Assembly (NCBI GenBank): GCA_050180895.1
Contig: JBFXDS010000005.1
Location: 248,001-312,000, forward strand
Length of the DNA stretch: 64,000 bases
From: JBGPEQ01 sp050180895
GTDB lineage: Bacteria; Pseudomonadota; Alphaproteobacteria; Dongiales; Dongiaceae
Direction of reading: 5' to 3'
Both the position numbers and the translations under genes were made by a program. Of the stretch, positions 8,978 through 15,698 are shown in pieces; position 1 is the stretch's first letter; every line of letters starts with the position of its first letter. The notes under the pieces were generated by a model. It worked only from the letters and a program-made list of their open reading frames with translations, ran no database searches and had not been told where the DNA came from.

Positions 8978-9118
8978 GAATTGTAGTGTCGCTGCCGGGA
9001 CTTACGCCGAGGTTACGGGTCTGGAGAGCCGGCCCGCCGGGCAAAAACGACAAGCCCGCCGTAACCCGGCGATGGCACAACCGACGGTGACGGCACCCGC
9101 CGCAACGGATGATCAGCC
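8978..9118. promoter_or_regulatory. divergent promoter region, fliI / flgB operon
   Basis: 141 bases between two divergent flagellar operons. A direct repeat TTACG-N6-TTACG occupies 9002-9017, with starts 11 bases apart, about one helical turn. GTAACCCGG at 9061-9069 is an inverted relative of GGTTACGGG at 9011-9019. Spacing of one turn is what an OmpR/CtrA-type dimer would use, but the motif is not the CtrA consensus. The role is inferred. Confidence 0.3.
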
Positions 9119-9523
9119 ATGGACCTCCAGGGCATCGGCCTGTTCCGCATGATCTCGCAGCAGCTGCGCTGGCTCGGCCAGCGGCAGGAGGTGCTGTCTC
9201 AGAACGTCGCCAACGCCGACACCCCCGGCTTCCAGGCCCGCGACGTCGCGCCGCTCGCCTTCGGCGACGCCCTGCGTCAGGCGGCCACGGTCCGGCCGGC
9301 GGCAACCCAGGCGGGTCACCTGCAGGGCAAGCCGACCGATCCCGCCGCGGCGAAAGTGATGACCATCGTGCCGTGGGAGGTTTCCCCCGACGGCAACGGC
9401 GTCGTGCTCGAGCAGCAGATGACCGCTCTGGCGGAGACCCAGGCCGACTATCAGATGGCCACCGAGCTGTACCGCAAGCAGATCGCCATGCTGAAGACGG
9501 CGATCGGCGTCAACCGGAGCTAG
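9119..9523 (+). CDS. flgB: flagellar proximal rod protein FlgB
   Basis: 134 residues. It shows the FlgB pattern: an N-terminal helix (MISQQLRWLGQRQEVLSQNVANADTPGFQARD) with the N-A-D-T-P-G-F-Q-A-R-D signature and a C-terminal helix ending YRKQIAMLKTAIGVNRS. FlgB is the most membrane-proximal rod protein and connects to FliE. It starts the run flgB-flgC-fliE-fliQ, with flgC 17 bases downstream. Confidence 0.95.
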   Translation: MDLQGIGLFRMISQQLRWLGQRQEVLSQNVANADTPGFQARDVAPLAFGDALRQAATVRPAATQAGHLQGKPTDPAAAKVMTIVPWEVSPDGNGVVLEQQMTALAETQADYQMATELYRKQIAMLKTAIGVNRS

Positions 9524-9540
9524 GCGCGAAGGACACCGCC

Positions 9541-9954
9541 ATGAACGACATGCTGAAATCCATGAGCGTCGCCGCCTCGGGGCTGCAGGCCCAGGGCACG
9601 CGGCTGCGCGTCATCTCCGAGAACCTGGCCAATGCGGGCTCCACCGCCGAGGTGCCGGGCGGCGATCCCTACCGCCGCAAGACCGTCACCTTCGCCGCCG
9701 AGCTCGACAAGGCGATCGGCGCCGAAGAGGTCAAGGTGCGACGCGTCGGCACCGACACGGCGCCGTTCCGCGAGATCTACGAGCCGTCGCATCCGGCGGC
9801 CGATGCCAACGGCCATGTCAAGCTGTCCAACGTGAACATGCTGGTCGAGCTCGCCGACATGCGCGAGGCGCAGCGCTCCTACGAGGCCAACCTGCAGATG
9901 ATCGAGCAGGCGCGCACCATGCTGATGCGCACGATCGATCTGCTGCGGTCCTGA
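9541..9954 (+). CDS. flgC: flagellar proximal rod protein FlgC
   Basis: 137 residues from the ATG at 9541. The N-terminal helix MSVAASGLQAQGTRLRVISE followed by NLANAGST, the PGGDPYRRKTVTF segment and the C-terminal MREAQRSYEANLQMIEQARTM are the standard FlgC pattern. The reading frame stays open upstream to 9109, but that part overlaps flgB and codes for low-complexity residues, so it was excluded. FlgC polymerises next to FlgB in the proximal rod. Confidence 0.95.
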   Translation: MNDMLKSMSVAASGLQAQGTRLRVISENLANAGSTAEVPGGDPYRRKTVTFAAELDKAIGAEEVKVRRVGTDTAPFREIYEPSHPAADANGHVKLSNVNMLVELADMREAQRSYEANLQMIEQARTMLMRTIDLLRS

Positions 9955-9963
9955 GGCTGAGCG

Positions 9964-10293
9964 ATGACGACCATCAACTCCGTCGCCGCCGGCATCAATG
10001 CCTATCGCGACGTCGCCGGCGTCAGCAGGCCGACGACCGGCACGACGTCGGGGACGGCCGCTGCGACCGGCAGCGGCGAAGGTTTCACCGCCGAGCTGAA
10101 GAACGTGGCCGAGGGCTGGATCGAGACCCTCCGCAGCGGCGAGACGAAGTCGGCACAGGCCGTCGCCGGCCAGGTGGACCTCCGCGACGTGGTCATGGCC
10201 GTCAACAATGCCGAGGTGACCCTGCAGACGGTCGTCGCCGTCCGCGACAAGGTCATCCAGGCCTATCAGGAAATCATGCGCATGCCGATCTGA
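9964..10293 (+). CDS. fliE: flagellar hook-basal body protein FliE
   Basis: 109 residues. The first half is Ala/Thr-rich and variable. The second half (VDLRDVVMAVNNAEVTLQTVVAVRDKVIQAYQEIMRMPI) is the conserved FliE helix pair, ending in the usual M-x-I. FliE links the MS-ring to the rod and is the first substrate of the export apparatus. It sits nine bases after flgC. Confidence 0.94.
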   Translation: MTTINSVAAGINAYRDVAGVSRPTTGTTSGTAAATGSGEGFTAELKNVAEGWIETLRSGETKSAQAVAGQVDLRDVVMAVNNAEVTLQTVVAVRDKVIQAYQEIMRMPI

Positions 10294-10324
10294 TCGGGTG
10301 CGTGAAGGGGACTGGAAGGGGGAC

Positions 10325-10591
10325 ATGACCGAAGCCGATATCATCGAGATCATGCAAGGCGGGCTGTGGACGACCGTCGTGGTCGCCGGGCCGCTGCTGG
10401 GGATCGCCCTGGTCGTCGGCCTGACCATCGGCTTCCTGCAGGCGTTGACGCAGATCCAGGAGATGACGCTGGTGTTCGTGCCGAAGATGGCCGCCATGTT
10501 CATCGGCGGCATGCTGCTGCTGCCGTTCATGATGACGACGCTGACCGACTACATGGAGCAGTTGTCGGCCATGATCACTGCCATCGATTGA
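10325..10591 (+). CDS. fliQ: flagellar export gate protein FliQ
   Basis: 88 residues from the ATG at 10325, preceded by a purine-rich site (GGAAGGGGG). It has two membrane helices (VVVAGPLLGIALVVGLTIGFLQ and AAMFIGGMLLLPFMMTTLTDY) joined by the conserved ALTQIQEMTLVFVPK loop. FliQ forms the export gate with FliP and FliR. An open frame back to 10298 adds a charged stretch not found in FliQ proteins, so the internal ATG is preferred. Separation of fliQ from fliP, with fliE upstream, is common in alphaproteobacteria. Confidence 0.95.
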   Translation: MTEADIIEIMQGGLWTTVVVAGPLLGIALVVGLTIGFLQALTQIQEMTLVFVPKMAAMFIGGMLLLPFMMTTLTDYMEQLSAMITAID

Positions 10592-10640
10592 CCTCCGGAC
10601 TTCGCGGGGAGGCGAGACGGACGCTCAACAAGGATCGAAT

Positions 10641-11354
10641 ATGAACATGTCGGAAGCGGAACGCTTGAAACTGGCAGAGCTGGTAAGCTCGCGCGTGTGC
10701 GAAAGCCTGATCGGGCCCATCGGCGCCGTGGTCAACGGCGTCGAGCTGCTGCGCGTCGCCCAGGACGGCCGGGCGACCGCCGCTACGCAGTCGCAGATCG
10801 ATCGCGATTGCGCGCGCATCGTCGACCGCCTGCGCTTCTTCCGCCTCGCCTATGGCTGCGACGACGACGATCTCCCGGTCGCGCTGCACGATCTGAAGAC
10901 GATGGCCGATGCCTTCTTCGCGGAGACGCGCATCGAGCTCGACTGGCCCGCCGCGTCGGGCCTCCCGGCGGATCCGACCGTGGGCGTCGACCGCAACGCC
11001 GCGCGCGTGCTGCTGAACGGCCTGCTGGTCATCGCAGAGTGCCTGGGCATGCGCGGCACCGTCGCCGTGCGCGCGACCGGCGGCGATCCCGCGGCGCCCT
11101 CGGAGTTCCAGGTGGTCGGCGCCGGCGACCTGCTGCCGATGTCGGCGGCCAAGTGTCGCACGCTGCAGAGCGACGTGCGCATCGCCTATCTCGACCAGCA
11201 GACCATCCATCCCTACCTCGCCGGTCAGTTGGCGCGCCATACCGGCATCGGCTTCACCGTCGCCGTCAGCCCGCATCGCATCGAGGCGGCCATTCTGCTG
11301 CCGCGCTCGGTCGAGGCCGAGGACGGATCGGCGCCTGCCGGCGACGAATCCTAG
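10641..11354 (+). CDS. ChpT-like histidine phosphotransferase homologue lacking the phospho-acceptor His
   Basis: 237 residues. The N-terminal helix (LAELVSSRVCESLIGPIGAVVNGVELL, residues 12-38) is plainly the ChpT dimerisation helix, whose usual form is SR-x-C-H-D-L-x-S-P-x-G-A-x-x-N-G-x-E-L. At the phospho-acceptor position this protein has Glu21 (codon GAA at 10,701), and the next Asp is Ser22. The remainder keeps the degenerate HATPase-like C-terminal domain. Real ChpT passes phosphate from CckA to CtrA; this copy cannot do so by the known chemistry. It sits between fliQ (49 bases) and a FliJ-like gene (10 bases), so a flagellar role is likely. The assignment to the HPTransfase family is firm; the function is inferred. 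Confidence 0.72.
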   Translation: MNMSEAERLKLAELVSSRVCESLIGPIGAVVNGVELLRVAQDGRATAATQSQIDRDCARIVDRLRFFRLAYGCDDDDLPVALHDLKTMADAFFAETRIELDWPAASGLPADPTVGVDRNAARVLLNGLLVIAECLGMRGTVAVRATGGDPAAPSEFQVVGAGDLLPMSAAKCRTLQSDVRIAYLDQQTIHPYLAGQLARHTGIGFTVAVSPHRIEAAILLPRSVEAEDGSAPAGDES

Positions 11355-11364
11355 CGGCGCGCCC

Positions 11365-11778
11365 ATGGCGGCGGCCTTCGATGTCCTGTTGAAAGTCGCG
11401 CGGACGCGGCGGGATGCCGCCGCGCAGGCGATGAACGCCGCCCAGCAGCAGGTCGCGCGGGTCAAGGCCGAGATTGGCCGGCTCGACGAGATCGAGCGCG
11501 CGACGCGGCCGACCGACGAGACGATCTTCGCGACCGGCGCCTTCCTCTGCCATATCAACCGCCGCAAGCGCCAGCTGCTGGACGAACTGCCCGGCCTCGA
11601 ACGCCGGCTCGACGCGGCCAAGCAGGACGTGATCGAGGCCTTCGGCGAATGCAAGCGGCTCGAGATCCTGATGGAACGGCAGGCGCGCGCGGCCGCGCAG
11701 GAGGAGGCGCGGCGCGACTCACGGCATGTCGACGAGCTGGCGCAGCTCCAGTACCGGCATCGGACGGTCAGACCTTGA
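11365..11778 (+). CDS. fliJ: FliJ-like coiled-coil flagellar export protein
   Basis: 137 residues, almost entirely helical with heptad character (LLKVARTRRDAAAQAMNAAQ, RRKRQLLDELPGLERRLDAAKQDVIEAFGECKRLEILMERQ). The length, the basic N-terminus and the two-helix antiparallel plan match FliJ, the central stalk that couples FliI to FlhA. Primary sequence conservation in FliJ is weak, so the call rests on shape and context. The 3' end overlaps the convergent FliK-like gene by 11 bases. Its ATG follows the ChpT-like stop by 10 bases. Confidence 0.6.
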   Translation: MAAAFDVLLKVARTRRDAAAQAMNAAQQQVARVKAEIGRLDEIERATRPTDETIFATGAFLCHINRRKRQLLDELPGLERRLDAAKQDVIEAFGECKRLEILMERQARAAAQEEARRDSRHVDELAQLQYRHRTVRP

Positions 11779-13144
11779 TCGCCGCCGCCGTTTCGTCGCG
11801 ATAGGCCTCGAAGCGGCAGCTTCCCCCCAACCCGAATTCGTCGAACACGGCGGCGACGGCGGTGACGATCCGCTCGCGTCCGTCCTGCGCGATCGGCACT
11901 TCGGATTGCACGACGATGTCGAGACGGCGCTGCTGATAGACGGCGCCGATTCGCGTGCGCCCGAGAGCCGCCAGGGCGACCTCGACCGCGAACTCGAAGA
12001 TCGCGGCGGTCCGCCGCCGTCTGCCGCCGTCGGACTCCGGCTGCTCGCGCTGCTGCGCCACGCCGATGAAGAGCGGGATGATGTGGCCTTGATCCACGAG
12101 CGGGAGCTGACGCCAGCGCCATGTCCGCTCGCCGCTCTCGTCGATGCGTTCCTCGCTGTTGGTCAGGCCGGCCGCGATGCGCTGGAGGAGGTCGCCCTTG
12201 CTCTCCTCGGGCGCGTCCGGGACCGCCGCGGCGATATCGGATCCGAACCATGGTTCCAGGGCGCCGCGTTGCGCCGCCAGGGGCAGCGCCAGCATGGCCA
12301 GCGCGCCGGCGCGGTCGGGAGTCGGCAGGCGGCGCAGCAGCCGCTCCGCCAGCCGGGGATCGCGGGCGCCGGCCAGGCGCCGCAGATCGAGCAGCAGGGA
12401 CAGCAGGTCCGACGGCTGCGCCGGCTGCGGCGGCGCGGCATAGACCGCGCCGGCGGCCGCGGCGGGGATCGCGGCGATGCCCAGGGTCGCCAGCAGCGAT
12501 AGGGGCGACAGCGTCGGCGCGGCCGGCGGAGGGGCGGCGACAGGTGTGCTCGCCGGCGGCGCCGAGGTTCGGACAGCGGTGCCGGTGGGCGGCGCCACCG
12601 CCGCGCCCAGAGTGGGTGCTAGAACAGCGCCGGCGGCGGCTATTTGGCCAGCGATTCGTCCGGGCAGCGGCCCGTTCGCCGTCGGTCCGTTGGCCGGCGG
12701 GGACGTCGCCGAAGGCGTCGGCGATCCCGGACTTGTCGGGAGCGGGAGGGTTGCCTGCGGTGCCGTATTCGGCTGCGGTATCGTGCTGCCTGGAGACCCC
12801 TTCGCCGGCGGGGCCGAGTTCGCCTGCGGCGCGCCGTTCGGCAGCAGGAACACCTCGGTCGGCACGGTCTGCCGCGTCACGATCGTGACGGCACGGCCGG
12901 CCGGCATCTCCGTCGGCACGCGCAGCTGCACCTCGCCGAGCGGCGTGCTGATCCGCAGCTGGCCGGGAATCGGGCTCGCGGTGACGACGCCCGAGAGGCT
13001 CACCGGCGCCTGCGTCTGCAGCAGTTGGGCCGGCAGCGTCAGGATCTGGGCGCGGAGAGGCGCCGGATCCGGCCGCGCCGCCCCGCCCGGGGCGTTGGCC
13101 AGCGCAAGCAGCGCCGGCAGCAGGGGATCGACGGGCATCGCCAT
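11768..13144 (-). CDS. FliK-like / flagellar hypothetical protein paired with FlhX
   Basis: 458 residues. The N-terminal part is followed by a beta-strand segment (SLSGVVTASPIPGQLRIST, VQLRVPTEMPAGRAVTIV), then a very Pro/Ala-rich linker (about residues 110-230), then a compact C-terminal domain (FEFAVEVALAALGRTRIGAVYQQRRLDIVVQSEVPIAQDG) resembling the FliK hook-length domain with its order relaxed. Its ATG overlaps the flhX stop by one base. A FliK-like gene followed or preceded by an FlhB C-terminal-like gene is also known in Bacillus (ylqG-ylqH). A true fliK is at 59,400. The function is unproven. Confidence 0.45.
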   Translation of the reverse strand: MAMPVDPLLPALLALANAPGGAARPDPAPLRAQILTLPAQLLQTQAPVSLSGVVTASPIPGQLRISTPLGEVQLRVPTEMPAGRAVTIVTRQTVPTEVFLLPNGAPQANSAPPAKGSPGSTIPQPNTAPQATLPLPTSPGSPTPSATSPPANGPTANGPLPGRIAGQIAAAGAVLAPTLGAAVAPPTGTAVRTSAPPASTPVAAPPPAAPTLSPLSLLATLGIAAIPAAAAGAVYAAPPQPAQPSDLLSLLLDLRRLAGARDPRLAERLLRRLPTPDRAGALAMLALPLAAQRGALEPWFGSDIAAAVPDAPEESKGDLLQRIAAGLTNSEERIDESGERTWRWRQLPLVDQGHIIPLFIGVAQQREQPESDGGRRRRTAAIFEFAVEVALAALGRTRIGAVYQQRRLDIVVQSEVPIAQDGRERIVTAVAAVFDEFGLGGSCRFEAYRDETAAAIKV

Positions 13145-13437
13145 CAGCGACGCGCCGCCGCCGCGTCCTGCGCCTGCCGGTTGAGCAGGAAGATCTGCGC
13201 CATGATCTCCGCCACCGCGATCATCGCTTCGGGCGGAATCTCCGAGTCCAGGTCGACCGCGGCCAGCAGCGCCGCCAGGTCGGCGTCCTCGCGCACGGGG
13301 ATGCCGTTCTCGGCGGCCAGCGCCAGGATGCGCTCGGCGACGGCGCCGCGGCCGCTGGCGACGACGCGCGGCAGGTTCGGCTTGCCGAGCTCGTAGGTGA
13401 GCGCGACGGCGACCGGCGGTTTGCGCGGCGCGCTCAT
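13144..13437 (-). CDS. FlhX: FlhB cytoplasmic-domain-like protein (YlqH/EscU-type)
   Basis: 97 residues that align with the C-terminal cytoplasmic domain of FlhB only: VAVALTYELGKPNLPRVVASGRGAVAERILALAAENGIPVRED, then LAALLAAVDLDSEIPPEAMIAVAEIMAQIF. It starts just after the place where FlhB cuts itself at NPTH, so it mimics the released C-terminal fragment. In Helicobacter and other genera, such FlhX proteins can partly replace that fragment in substrate switching. The ATG overlaps the fliO stop by four bases. The start at 13437 removes a Pro/Arg-rich shadow extension. Confidence 0.82.
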   Translation of the reverse strand: MSAPRKPPVAVALTYELGKPNLPRVVASGRGAVAERILALAAENGIPVREDADLAALLAAVDLDSEIPPEAMIAVAEIMAQIFLLNRQAQDAAAARR

Positions 13438-13727
13438 GGGGTCGGTGCCGGCCCCGGGAGCGGCTCCGCGATCGAGTCCTCGACGATCAGGCTCTGGCCG
13501 GGCCCGATCAGCAGCAGGTGGCGTCGGTCGTCGCGGCGCACCAGCACCAGGCGGTGGCGCGCGTCGAGCGGCAGCGATTCGACGACCCCCAGGCTGCGCC
13601 GGCCCTTCGGCTTGGCCGCGAACCACATGGCCGGACCGAAGCGGCGCGCCGCCCAGGCGGCGCCCGCGATCAGCCCGAGCACGAGCACCAGGGCGAGGAC
13701 CGCGCGGAAGAGCTCCATCCACTCCAT
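13434..13727 (-). CDS. fliO: flagellar biosynthesis protein FliO
   Basis: 97 residues: one N-terminal membrane helix (FRAVLALVLVLGLIAGAAWAARRF), then a small cytoplasmic domain with the FliO pattern RRSLGVVESLPLDARHRLVLVRRDDRRHLLLIGPGQSLIVED. FliO helps FliP assemble into the export gate. It lies downstream of fliP on the same strand (10 bases) and overlaps flhX by four bases. FliO is poorly conserved in general, but here the topology, the position and the L-V-R-x-x-x-R-H-L-L-L-I-G motif agree. Confidence 0.88.
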   Translation of the reverse strand: MEWMELFRAVLALVLVLGLIAGAAWAARRFGPAMWFAAKPKGRRSLGVVESLPLDARHRLVLVRRDDRRHLLLIGPGQSLIVEDSIAEPLPGPAPTP

Positions 13728-13737
13728 GGCTCAGCCC

Positions 13738-14562
13738 TCACCCGCCATAGCTGCGCACGAGGCTGCCGACGACCAGCCACCAGCCGTCGACCAGCACGAA
13801 GAAGATCAGTTTGAACGGCAGGGAGACCACAAGCGGCGGCAGCATCATCATGCCCATGGAGGTCAGGATCGCGGCGATCACCATGTCGATGATGAGGAAC
13901 GGCAGGAACAGCAGGAAGCCGATCTCGAAGGCCCGCCGCAGCTCCGACAGCATGAAGGCGGGCACCAGCGCGCGCAGCGGCACCGCGGCGGCTTCGGCGT
14001 CGGGCTCGGTGGGAGCGGCGATGGCGCCGCCGTTCTCCGTTGGCTGTTCCGGCGCGGTGCCGAGGTCGAGGAACAGCTGCACGTCCTTGCCGCGCGCATG
14101 GCGTTCCATGAAGGCACGGAACGGCTCGCTGGCGCGCTCGAAGCCCTGTTCCTCGGTGATCTGGTTGTCGATCAACGGCTGGATGCCGTCGCGCCAGCTC
14201 GCCTCCAGCGTCGGCGCCATGATGTAGGCGGTGAGGAACAGCGACAGCCCGATCAGCACGGCGTTGGGCGGCGATTGCGGCAGGCCGAGCGCCGAGCGCA
14301 GCAGCGACAGCACCACGACGATGCGGGTGAACGACGTCACCATCATCAGGATCGACGGCGCCAGGCTCAGCACCGTCAGCAGCAGCACCAGCTGGACGAT
14401 CCGCCCGGTGACCGTCGGGTCGCCGACGTCGAGATTGATGCTCTGCGCCGCAGCGCTGCCGCAGAGCAGCAGAACGGCCGCGCCCGCGCCCGTCGCGAGG
14501 CAACCCCATGTGGTCGCCCGCTTCGCGAGCGCCCTACGCCATCCGGTGCCTGCCCGGGTCAA
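13738..14562 (-). CDS. fliP: flagellar export gate protein FliP
   Basis: 274 residues. After a cleavable N-terminal segment (AAVLLLCGSAAAQSI), the family blocks follow in order: LAPSILMMVTSFTRIVVVLSLLRSALG, NAVLIGLSLFLTAYIM, ALVPAFMLSELRRAFEIGFLLFLPFLIIDMVIAAILTSMGMMMLPP and LVDGWWLVVGSLVRSYGG. FliP forms the pentameric core of the export gate with FliQ and FliR. It is followed by fliO and preceded by fliN on the minus strand. The 5' ATG adds a basic leader; a slightly shorter start is possible. Confidence 0.96.
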   Translation of the reverse strand: MTRAGTGWRRALAKRATTWGCLATGAGAAVLLLCGSAAAQSINLDVGDPTVTGRIVQLVLLLTVLSLAPSILMMVTSFTRIVVVLSLLRSALGLPQSPPNAVLIGLSLFLTAYIMAPTLEASWRDGIQPLIDNQITEEQGFERASEPFRAFMERHARGKDVQLFLDLGTAPEQPTENGGAIAAPTEPDAEAAAVPLRALVPAFMLSELRRAFEIGFLLFLPFLIIDMVIAAILTSMGMMMLPPLVVSLPFKLIFFVLVDGWWLVVGSLVRSYGG

Positions 14563-14595
14563 GACCCATATCCCCTCTCTTGGTCCCGATCCGCC

Positions 14596-14958
14596 CTACG
14601 ACACGAGCTCCGACTTGCAGATCTCGGTCATCGTCACGCCCAGCTTGTCGCCGAGGCTGACGATCTCGCCGCGGGCGACGAGGCGGTCGTTGACGTAGAT
14701 GTCGACGTCCTCGCCGACGCGGCGGTTCAGCTCCAGCACGGCGCCGCGCCCGAGGCGCAGCAATTGCCGCACCGGCAGGTCCGTGGTGCCGAGCACGACG
14801 GAGACCTTGACGGCGATGTCGTGCACCGCCGACATGTCGGCGACGGCTGCTTCGGCGCCCAAGGTGCTCGGCAGCTGGGCGTGCGCTGCGCCATTCTCCA
14901 TCTTCGGCAGCTCGACGCGTGCGCTGCGCTCCTGCATCATGGTGTCCGTTGCCGTCAT
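14596..14958 (-). CDS. fliN: flagellar motor switch protein FliN
   Basis: 120 residues. The C-terminal SpoA domain is complete: VHDIAVKVSVVLGTTDLPVRQLLRLGRGAVLELNRRVGEDVDIYVN and DRLVARGEIVSLGDKLGVTMTEI. FliN forms the lower C-ring and helps dock the FliH-FliI complex. It is downstream of fliF-fliH and overlaps the fliH stop by four bases, while fliM is in the opposite-strand operon at 17,958. Confidence 0.95.
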   Translation of the reverse strand: MTATDTMMQERSARVELPKMENGAAHAQLPSTLGAEAAVADMSAVHDIAVKVSVVLGTTDLPVRQLLRLGRGAVLELNRRVGEDVDIYVNDRLVARGEIVSLGDKLGVTMTEICKSELVS

Positions 14959-15698
14959 GGTTCATCGCTCCTTGGATTCGCATTCGGTGTCGCCGCGGAT
15001 TCGTCCGGCCCATCGCTGCGCGCCGCCTCGCGCTCGAGGAGGCGGGCGACGACGGTGGTGACTTCGGCCAGCATCTGCTTGGGGTCCCGCTGCGCGCCGC
15101 CGTGCAGCCAGCGCGCCCGCGCCATGCCGTCGGTGAGGTAGCTGTCGGCCAACAGGTCGACGCGGCCGCGGAAGCCGATGTCCGCCGTGAGGCGCGCGAT
15201 GCGCGGGCGGATGGTTTCGATGACGTCGTGCGGCACGCGCACCTCGACCACCGGGTCATTGCAGGCGATGGCGAGGGCGGTCCTGACCACGCCCAGGATC
15301 TCCTCGGCGCCGCCGCGGCGCACGAGCTCCGGCAGGAGTCGGTCGAGGATGACATGGATCAGGCGCTCGCAATCCTGGGCGAGGGCCTCGAACATCTCGT
15401 CCTGATGTTGGGACATCGCCGTCATCTGCTCGGCAAGCGCGGCAAAGGCGGCGTTGGTGCTCGCCTCGGCCTCGCTCAGCGCCGCCTGGACGCCGTCGCT
15501 GCGGCCTTCCTCGCGGCCCTGGCGCAGCCCGTCTTCGAAGCCCATCTGGCGCGCCGTGTCGAGGTCGCCTGAGGTGAATCGCGGCGCTTCTTCCTGAGCT
15601 CCCACCGGGCCGAGCTGCGAGATCACGGCATCGCTGTTGAACGGCTTCTCGGCGAAGACGCGGTCGAAGACGAAGCGGTTGGCGCGCGCGCCGTTCAT
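14955..15698 (-). CDS. fliH: flagellar assembly protein FliH
   Basis: 247 residues. The pattern is that of FliH: a short N-terminal linker segment, a glycine-spaced stretch (ARQMGFEDGLRQGREEGRSDG) typical of the FliH repeat helix, a long helix, and a C-terminal VEVRVPHDVIETIRPRIARL and GRVDLLADSYLTDGMARARW region like the V-ATPase E-subunit fold. FliH binds FliI and anchors it to FliN. It lies between fliF and fliN, with four-base overlaps at both ends. Sequence identity in this family is low, but the position leaves little doubt. Confidence 0.85.
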   Translation of the reverse strand: MNGARANRFVFDRVFAEKPFNSDAVISQLGPVGAQEEAPRFTSGDLDTARQMGFEDGLRQGREEGRSDGVQAALSEAEASTNAAFAALAEQMTAMSQHQDEMFEALAQDCERLIHVILDRLLPELVRRGGAEEILGVVRTALAIACNDPVVEVRVPHDVIETIRPRIARLTADIGFRGRVDLLADSYLTDGMARARWLHGGAQRDPKQMLAEVTTVVARLLEREAARSDGPDESAATPNANPRSDEP

